A DNA stretch of 30,294 bases from CAYSTL01 sp964516805 (lineage in GTDB: Archaea > Thermoplasmatota > Thermoplasmata > Halarchaeoplasmatales > Halarchaeoplasmataceae). Below, in pieces: positions 25,263 to 30,294 of this stretch. Both the position numbers and the translations under genes were made by a program. Below the pieces are notes generated by a model, which worked only from the letters and a program-made list of their open reading frames with translations, was not told where the DNA came from and ran no database searches. Positions within the stretch are counted from its first letter, which is position 1. Every line of letters starts with the position of its first letter. Location: contig CAZEXI010000024.1 of the NCBI GenBank assembly GCA_964516805.1, positions 1 through 30,294 on the forward strand, written 5' to 3'.

Positions 25263-26387
25263 ATGAGGTTAAACTGGAAATACTTTGTTGTAAGGAGCGT
25301 TAACGCGATAATAATATTATTAATTGTGGTTATGATCATCTCAGCTTTTTTGGGTGTTTCTTATCAGAGGGAAAAATTATCCAATTCTAGAAAATTTATA
25401 GCTGGAGAAGCTGAGAAAGAATATAATGAATTAGCTAATATGACTGTAGAAGAAAGGGAAGAGTGGGCTGATAAAAAACAAGAGGATTTTAGGGTAGGAA
25501 ATTACTCTCGCGCTGAATATCGATATATAAGGGGAAAGGAAAAGTTTTCAAAATCCTTGATAGAATCGAGTTTTAAACAGGCTGTAAAGGTGGTAAGTCT
25601 AGATTTTGGGGATGCGAAACGGATAGATATAAGAGATAGTTCAGGAGAGATGAAAGATGATGTAATCTCTGTCATAATGAGATTTTTCCCCAGGACTGTT
25701 ATGATATATGGGGTTGCTGTGGCTATATACATGCCCCTGAGCATCTATATTGGTGCGAAATCTGCCATGCATAAGGATAAGAAGAGAGGAGGTCTCATCA
25801 GATTTGCGAATATGATCGGATCTAGTGTTCCTATATGGTGGGCAGCATATATTGGGCTGATAGTCTTTGCTTTTTATCTTGGATGGGTAAGATTCTCTCC
25901 TATGCCTTTTCCGAAAACAGAGGGCATTCCTTATTATACAGGTGTTATCAAAAGGATGTTATTCCCTGTTTTGATAATAGTATTGATAAAATTAAATAAT
26001 AATGCATGGACTACTAGGAGTTTGATAGTTAACGAGTTGGAAGAAGATTATATAGATGCAGGTAGGGCAAAAGGACTCCCTGAAAAGACTATAGTAAATA
26101 AACATGCACTCAGAAGCTCAGCCCCTCCGATCATTTCTAAAAGTGTTCAATTGATAATAGGTTCTATACCTGAGATCATCGTATTCGAAGCCTTTATAGG
26201 ATGGCCAGGAATTGGATTTCTTTTCTTCAAAGCCCTAAATATAGGTGGAACTGAAAGGCTCGTGTTAGATGTGAATTTATTAGTCGGTCTAGCATTTTTC
26301 ATTTCATTAGTGACTATCATTCTTCATTGGTTGGCAGATATATTGTATGGTATAGCTGATCCTAGAGTTAAAGTCAAAGGAGAATAG
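25263..26387 (+). CDS. Orphan OppB-like ABC permease, copy 1
   Basis: This 374-residue membrane protein is related to OppB. N-terminus MRLNWKYFVVR leads into TM1, then an external loop of about 100 charged residues, then the BPD_transp_1 core: FFPRTVMIYG, GSSVPIWWAAYIGL, LGWVRFSPMPFP and an EAA loop YIDAGRAKGLPEKTIVNKH. Residues that contact the ATPase are kept, so it could still couple to one. It differs from the main-operon OppB at the late motif, where SIPEIIVFEAFIGWPGIG replaces SIGGAMITE...GWPGMG. There is no OppC, ATPase or binding protein next to it. Instead it is followed by a convergent membrane-protein gene. It is closest to copy 2 at 27597. Confidence 0.88.
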   Translation: MRLNWKYFVVRSVNAIIILLIVVMIISAFLGVSYQREKLSNSRKFIAGEAEKEYNELANMTVEEREEWADKKQEDFRVGNYSRAEYRYIRGKEKFSKSLIESSFKQAVKVVSLDFGDAKRIDIRDSSGEMKDDVISVIMRFFPRTVMIYGVAVAIYMPLSIYIGAKSAMHKDKKRGGLIRFANMIGSSVPIWWAAYIGLIVFAFYLGWVRFSPMPFPKTEGIPYYTGVIKRMLFPVLIIVLIKLNNNAWTTRSLIVNELEEDYIDAGRAKGLPEKTIVNKHALRSSAPPIISKSVQLIIGSIPEIIVFEAFIGWPGIGFLFFKALNIGGTERLVLDVNLLVGLAFFISLVTIILHWLADILYGIADPRVKVKGE

Positions 26388-26544
26388 TGATAAATCATAT
26401 CAAAACATATTGTAGATTGTGTTTATTTTTGTCTCCTATAAAGTATAAGATATCAAATTAGTATCAATTAAACATGAAAAATTGGGCCCTCAGTCTGTTT
26501 AGAATTTTTAATGAACCGTGATTTTAGATAAGATCAAAAGGTAG

Positions 26545-26661
26545 ATGGTTAACATTAAACAATATTTTGATCGATATTTAGGAATAAAGATTGTCAGTTT
26601 AAAAGAGTATCAGGATGAATTGAACGGAGTAGTACAGCATTTAGATTATACTCTAAATTAA
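26545..26661 (+). CDS. Possible 38-codon small ORF or remnant between permease copy 1 and its membrane-protein neighbour
   Basis: ATG 26545, with AAGGT 3-4 bases upstream, opens a 38-codon frame (YFDRYLGIKIVSLKEYQDEL is its core) ending at TAA 26659-26661, where it just overlaps the convergent gene's stop. The composition is protein-like. I recognise no family, and the length is short enough to be chance or the tail of a decayed gene. Confidence 0.25.
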   Translation: MVNIKQYFDRYLGIKIVSLKEYQDELNGVVQHLDYTLN

Positions 26662-27308
26662 CCAACTAATACTCTACTTGCATCATCGGGGTTGAATGGA
26701 TATACTATAGTTTCAGAATTCATCAGCAGAGGGACCTCGGTAGTTTCATTGACTGCTATAAGGCTGAATCCGTACGATTTGATGATCGGCACAGGGGATA
26801 CATATTGAAAAATAAAAATTATCCGGTCGTCCATCAATCTATAAGCTGAAAATTTTCCAGGATATTTATCTAATTTCTCTAAGTCTGTCTGCTTGAGTGT
26901 GGAATTAGGATGCCATACAGTTGGTATTTTATTCATTTCCTCTTTGATATCTTCTAGGTCATAGGAAGGTTCGATCTCATAAACTACTGTGTCTCTGATA
27001 ACAAAAGTTCTTCCTGCTAAGGCAGTTCCCCCTCTTTCTTCACGGTGAACTAGGGTGTCTGTGTAATCAGAACCTAAAACGTACATGTACGGCATGAATA
27101 ATAATAATGCTATCACAAGTGCGATTTCCAGTTTCCTGACCTTTTTGAAAGTTATTTTAATGGATTTATCTATCACTTTGTCTTTATTTTTAATATTAGA
27201 TAAAGCTATGATATCATGCTTATATCTATAAATATAAATAATTAATATAATAAATATGAGAGGGAATATTGCATAATAACCTATTGTTTTAAGTGCTACA
27301 CCGATCAT
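26658..27308 (-). CDS. Two-helix membrane protein with external HREERGG domain, copy 1
   Basis: I do not recognise the family of this 216-residue protein. TM1 is at about 10-27, a Lys-rich cytoplasmic stretch at 28-60, TM2 at about 61-79, and a C-terminal domain of about 137 residues predicted outside the cell. Right after TM2 comes SDYTDTLVHREERGGT (HREERGG at 88-94). This motif is kept in copy 2, as are RIRD/VIRD, YPGKF/YPGRF and QYVSPxPI. The first 100 residues align with copy 2 without a gap. A TATA-like CTTATATATTCG on the minus strand about 35 bases upstream and a CGAAG-CAAA-CTTCG inverted repeat (27327-27340) precede the ATG. Its convergent pairing with an orphan permease suggests a partner or regulator, which is inference. 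Confidence 0.75.
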   Translation of the reverse strand: MIGVALKTIGYYAIFPLIFIILIIYIYRYKHDIIALSNIKNKDKVIDKSIKITFKKVRKLEIALVIALLLFMPYMYVLGSDYTDTLVHREERGGTALAGRTFVIRDTVVYEIEPSYDLEDIKEEMNKIPTVWHPNSTLKQTDLEKLDKYPGKFSAYRLMDDRIIFIFQYVSPVPIIKSYGFSLIAVNETTEVPLLMNSETIVYPFNPDDASRVLVG

Positions 27309-27557
27309 ATCTACACACTGTTTTCACGAAGCAAACTTCGAATATATAAGCATTTCAGAAGTTTTTGATTGCGTTTTTGCATGATATTTTAAAGATTGAG
27401 GAAAATATTTGTAAAAGTCAAAAATATTAAGAAGATTTTGAATCAATAGATATTTTAGCATATCTGGTTTTTAAAAAATCAAAAAAATTGAAAAATTGTT
27501 AGACTATATTTATTTTCGTACAAACTAATATTTTTCATCAAAGTAAATTGATGTAAA

Positions 27558-27596
27558 AAATATTTATATATTGATTTATCATTAATAATGTAATTC
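27558..27596 (+). promoter_or_regulatory. TATA box of orphan permease copy 2
   Basis: AATATTTATATATTG at about 27559-27573 lies roughly 30 bases before ATG 27597, predicting a leader of about 5 bases. There is no Shine-Dalgarno, as in copy 1. The rest of the gap 27309-27596 is very AT-rich and shows no gene. Confidence 0.55.
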
Positions 27597-28718
27597 ATGC
27601 GATTAAACTGGAAATACTTTTTAGAAAGAACGCTGACTACTGTTGTTATTTTATTTGTAGTAATACTGATAATTTCAGTATTTTTAGGGATCACATACGA
27701 AAGAGAAAAAAATGTACATACAAGAAATTACGTTTATGGGAGGGCTGAAGATAATTACAAAAATTTATCTGAGATGGATGTAGATAAAAGAGAAGCTTGG
27801 GTTGAACATAAAGCTGAAGAATACAGAGTAGGTGATAATTCAGAGAGTGGACAAAGTATCAGAAATAAAGAAGTATATCCAAAATCTGTATGGCATGAAA
27901 GTATCAGGAAAGCTTCTCAATTATTAAGGTTAGATTTTGGAAAATCTGAATTTCTAGGACCTAAAGACGATACAGGAGATAACTCTGTAGTTCATATCAT
28001 AATTTCTTATCTGCCTAGAACAGTCTTACTCTATGTGACTGCCTTATTCATCTACATTCCTTTGAGTGTCTTTTTAGGTGCTAAAGGAGCAACCGGAGAA
28101 GGTGACCTCCTAAAAAAATTCATTTCATTTTCCAACATTTTAGGATCTAGTGTTCCTGTATGGTGGGCTGCATGGATAGGATTATTTATATTTGCATACT
28201 ATTTTGGATGGATAAGCTATTCAGCAATGCCATTTCCTAGGTCCGAAGGTTTGGAATATTTAATAGACGTTTTTAAAAAGATGATCTTTCCTTTATCGGT
28301 CATTGTTTTAATCAAATCAAATCCGAATGCATGGATTACTAGAAATTTAGTTGAAAATGAGTTAGAAAAGGATTATGTAAAAGCTGATAGAGCAAAGGGT
28401 TTACCGGAAAATATTATAGTGAAAAATCATGCACTTAAAAGTTCAGCTCCACCTATAATATCTAGAAGTATGAATGTATTTTTAAATTCAATACCTGAGA
28501 TGGTAATTTTAGAAACCCTGGTAGGATGGCCAGGAATAGGATTGCTGTTTTTTAATGCGATCAATTACCAGTTACCAAATTCGGAAAATGTAGCTCGAGA
28601 TATCCCAGTAGTGCTTGGTCTTGTATTTTTTATAACTCTTTTAACAGTAATACTTCAGTTGATAGCAGATATCTTGTATGGATTATCCGACCCAAGGATA
28701 AGATACAAAGGAGAATGA
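27597..28718 (+). CDS. Orphan OppB-like ABC permease, copy 2
   Basis: This 373-residue paralogue of the gene at 25263 shares the MRLNWKYF opening, a long external loop after TM1, YLPRTVLLYV, GSSVPVWWAAWIGL, FGWISYSAMPFPRSEG and an EAA loop YVKADRAKGLPENIIVKNH. It shares the altered late motif NSIPEMVILETLVGWPGIG with copy 1 but not with the main-operon OppB, so the two orphans descend from one diverged ancestor. No OppC, ATPase or binding-protein gene is next to it. It is convergent with the second membrane-protein copy, with 6 bases between the stops. Confidence 0.88.
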   Translation: MRLNWKYFLERTLTTVVILFVVILIISVFLGITYEREKNVHTRNYVYGRAEDNYKNLSEMDVDKREAWVEHKAEEYRVGDNSESGQSIRNKEVYPKSVWHESIRKASQLLRLDFGKSEFLGPKDDTGDNSVVHIIISYLPRTVLLYVTALFIYIPLSVFLGAKGATGEGDLLKKFISFSNILGSSVPVWWAAWIGLFIFAYYFGWISYSAMPFPRSEGLEYLIDVFKKMIFPLSVIVLIKSNPNAWITRNLVENELEKDYVKADRAKGLPENIIVKNHALKSSAPPIISRSMNVFLNSIPEMVILETLVGWPGIGLLFFNAINYQLPNSENVARDIPVVLGLVFFITLLTVILQLIADILYGLSDPRIRYKGE

Positions 28719-28724
28719 AGTGAG

Positions 28725-29372
28725 TTATTTAAACAGAATCTCAGTTCCATCTTCTGGATTTTGAGGGAACACGTAGGTTTCTTCTTTCATTATCAATAGC
28801 TTAGTACTTTCCTCGTAATTTACAGATATGATCCCGAAAGTCTTTAGGATTGGGATGGGAGAGACGTATTGATATGCTAGTATCATCCTGTTATTGAGCA
28901 GTCTGTATATCGTAAATCTACCAGGGTATTTATTCAAATCCTTTAAATCTACTATCTTTGTTAGCTGATCTGGAAACCATCTAGTCTCGTTTTCATACAT
29001 TTTATCTTTTAATTTTTGAAGATCATTCGTTGGACCGATCATATCTACTACAGGATCACGGATTCGATAAAATCTTCCAAAAAATGATGTCCCCCCTCTT
29101 TCTTCACGGTGAACCATGGTGTTGAAATAATCAGAGCACATTATATTCATAAAGGGCATGAATATCAGTATGATTATGACAAAAGCGATCTCTAATTTTT
29201 TAATCTTCGAAAAGGATTTTTTTCTAGATTTTTGAATTACTTTATTTGATTTTTGTACTTTCAATAAGGCGATTAACTGCTTTCTTAATTTGTATAGATA
29301 GATGGTGAGAATAATCAGGATCAATGGGAATAATAAATAATAGCTAAGAGTTTTCAATAGGGTTATTACCAT
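28725..29372 (-). CDS. Two-helix membrane protein with external HREERGG domain, copy 2
   Basis: This is a paralogue of the gene at 26658. The open frame extends to ATG 29441, but ATG 29372 is chosen because MVITLLKTLSYYLLFPL then lines up residue for residue with MIGVALKTIGYYAIFPL of copy 1. That gives 215 residues. Layout is the same: TM1 at about 8-27, a basic cytoplasmic segment, TM2 at about 61-79, then CSDYFNTMVHREERGGT and an external domain with IRDPV, YPGRF and QYVSPIPI. Function is unknown. The paired inheritance with the permease implies the two proteins work together, but nothing in the sequence shows contact. Confidence 0.75.
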   Translation of the reverse strand: MVITLLKTLSYYLLFPLILIILTIYLYKLRKQLIALLKVQKSNKVIQKSRKKSFSKIKKLEIAFVIIILIFMPFMNIMCSDYFNTMVHREERGGTSFFGRFYRIRDPVVDMIGPTNDLQKLKDKMYENETRWFPDQLTKIVDLKDLNKYPGRFTIYRLLNNRMILAYQYVSPIPILKTFGIISVNYEESTKLLIMKEETYVFPQNPEDGTEILFK

Positions 29373-29615
29373 TATTATCAGTTGTATTAAATAAGGTTTT
29401 GTCTTATTTAATAATTTAGGATAATTATAATAACTGTACAAATATCAAAAATAAGGTTACCTAAAATTTTCTTATCATATCAAAATTATAATAATGACTA
29501 TTTTTGATTAGCTAACTATAACTGTTTTTTAGTAATAATTTGAATCATTCTTATGGCTGGATTGGAAACCATGATCATGGAAAATTTGTAATAATGTATA
29601 GGATAACAATGGATT

Positions 29616-30212
29616 TCAAAGAAAAGGAGAAATTATAAACCATACACCGAATATTATCATTATTCCTCCACACACTGCGAAGACTTTTCTTCTGTGCGTT
29701 TTCCAGTAATCAAGGGTGCTGTGTGAAGAATATGTAAGAAAAGAATCCCACATCAGATCACAGGACCAGTGCACTATCGAAAAGATAATCAAAAAGAACA
29801 CACCATACTGAAGTGCTCTTGTAATCAGTGCAGCACCAACAGTAGCCCACCATACGAAGAAATATGGATTGGCAGCGCTTGTGATCACCCCCACTATTGT
29901 AGGGCTGTATGGAAAATGTTCTTCTCCTTCATCTACTGGTTTGAACAACTGGTAACCAAAATAAAGTAGAAGAACGCCTCCAACGACACCTATAACTGCT
30001 TTTGCTTCCCATGAAGCGATAAAAGTAAGGCCTAATGCTACAAGAGCGATGATAGGGAATTCGACGAGAGCATGACCAAGAGCTATCTTGATACCCGCTT
30101 TTTTATCCTTAGCACCTTTAGCTATAGCACCTGCAGTCACAGGTCCAGGCATCATCACTCCGCTAAGAGAGATTACCACGGTGGCTCCAAGTATGAGTAA
30201 AGGTTCCCACAT
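29616..30212 (-). CDS. LysE family translocator (small-molecule/amino-acid exporter)
   Basis: The 198-residue protein has about five or six hydrophobic segments. It starts with the LysE-family signature: an N-terminal helix, then SGVMMPGPVTAGAIAKGAKDKKAGIKIALGHALVE, where PGP and GHALVE are diagnostic. A later AANPYFFVWWATVGAALI matches the family's NP-FFVWW motif. Members export amino acids or similar metabolites; this substrate is unknown. The start is 4 bases after the stop of the upstream minus-strand gene, so it is probably in an operon with it. The 174-base gap before the membrane-protein copy 2 gene shows no gene. Confidence 0.9.
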   Translation of the reverse strand: MWEPLLILGATVVISLSGVMMPGPVTAGAIAKGAKDKKAGIKIALGHALVEFPIIALVALGLTFIASWEAKAVIGVVGGVLLLYFGYQLFKPVDEGEEHFPYSPTIVGVITSAANPYFFVWWATVGAALITRALQYGVFFLIIFSIVHWSCDLMWDSFLTYSSHSTLDYWKTHRRKVFAVCGGIMIIFGVWFIISPFL

Positions 30213-30216
30213 CTTT

Positions 30217-30294
30217 CTATCCGACGACTCCTCCTTCTTCTTCGATATCCATATCTTCGTATCTTTCTATATTTAAACGTTCTATATCGATCGA
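30217..30294 (-). CDS. C-terminal end of an unidentified gene, cut by the window edge
   Basis: The minus strand is open from the right edge for 25 codons and ends at TAG 30217-30219, reading LNIERYEDMDIEEEGGVVG at its end. The acidic, charged sequence is protein-like. The stop is 4 bases before the LysE start, as expected for an operon. Too little is present to name a family. Confidence 0.55.
   Translation of the reverse strand, partial: SIDIERLNIERYEDMDIEEEGGVVG

Larger units (their letters stand above)
25263..29372. repeat. Tandem segmental duplication: two permease/membrane-protein units
   Basis: Unit 1 spans 25263-27308 and unit 2 spans 27597-29372. Each has an OppB-like permease on plus and a convergent HREERGG membrane protein on minus, in the same order and orientation. 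Both gene pairs are paralogous over their whole lengths, while the intergenic DNA is not obviously alike, so the duplication is old. Unit 1 has a 270-base gap between its genes; unit 2 has only 6 bases. Confidence 0.85.

Noticed and set aside
27327..27340. CGAAG-CAAA-CTTCG inverted repeat as a terminator or RNA element
   Set aside because: The stem has only 5 pairs with no T run after it. It may be an operator in the promoter of the membrane-protein gene, but one small repeat is weak support.
29560..29600. Palindromic CCATGATCATGG between the membrane-protein and LysE genes
   Set aside because: It is short, a single copy, and lies downstream of both neighbouring LysE and membrane-protein reading directions without a matching second site.

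Overview
The window reads as a low-GC archaeal chromosome segment. Archaeal hallmarks are Hef (helicase plus ERCC4 nuclease), RtcB, RtcA, archaeal-type RNase Z, a DacZ-type diadenylate cyclase, a class III (pilin-type) signal peptide, a PGF-CTERM surface anchor, TATA boxes placed about 25 bases before many start codons, and poly-T terminators. This gene set fits a euryarchaeon. A peptide-importing Thermoplasmatota-like lineage is my best guess, but no marker here fixes the taxon. I see no rRNA, tRNA, CRISPR array or insertion sequence.

Layout. 1-808 (minus) is a MEMO-family gene cut by the left edge. 934-3008 (plus) is a tight operon: RNA 3'-phosphate cyclase, a riboflavin/F420-pathway reductase and a Mut7-C/zinc-ribbon protein. 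3188-12218 (plus) is a complete oligopeptide ABC importer: binding protein, two permeases, two ATPases. Two of its subunits are unusual. The binding protein has its two halves in swapped order relative to classical OppA, followed by four CARDB-like repeats and a PGF-CTERM anchor. The OppC-like permease carries about 400 extra extracytoplasmic residues, also with CARDB-like domains. 12289-13475 holds a two-helix membrane protein and a small Rossmann-like protein that overlap by 4 bases.

13480-17613 (minus) is a zinc-finger protein, Hef and RtcB. 17765-21422 (plus) is RNase Z, DacZ, a pilin-like protein and a HerA/FtsK-class ATPase. The ATPase reading frame continues upstream of its first ATG for 48 sense codons with no ordinary start codon. 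21443-24021 (minus) is purS-purL without purQ. 24173-25030 is a CPBP-family membrane protease.

25263-29372 is a tandem segmental duplication. Each unit holds an orphan OppB-like permease on plus and a convergent, otherwise unrecognised two-helix membrane protein on minus. Neither copy has its own OppC, ATPases or binding protein. The right edge carries a LysE-family exporter and the last 25 codons of an upstream minus-strand gene.

Together the window combines peptide import, RNA end processing (RtcA, RtcB, RNase Z), fork and DNA repair (Hef), c-di-AMP synthesis and purine synthesis. The orphan permease/membrane-protein duplication, the permuted binding protein and the CARDB-decorated OppC are the most unusual parts.
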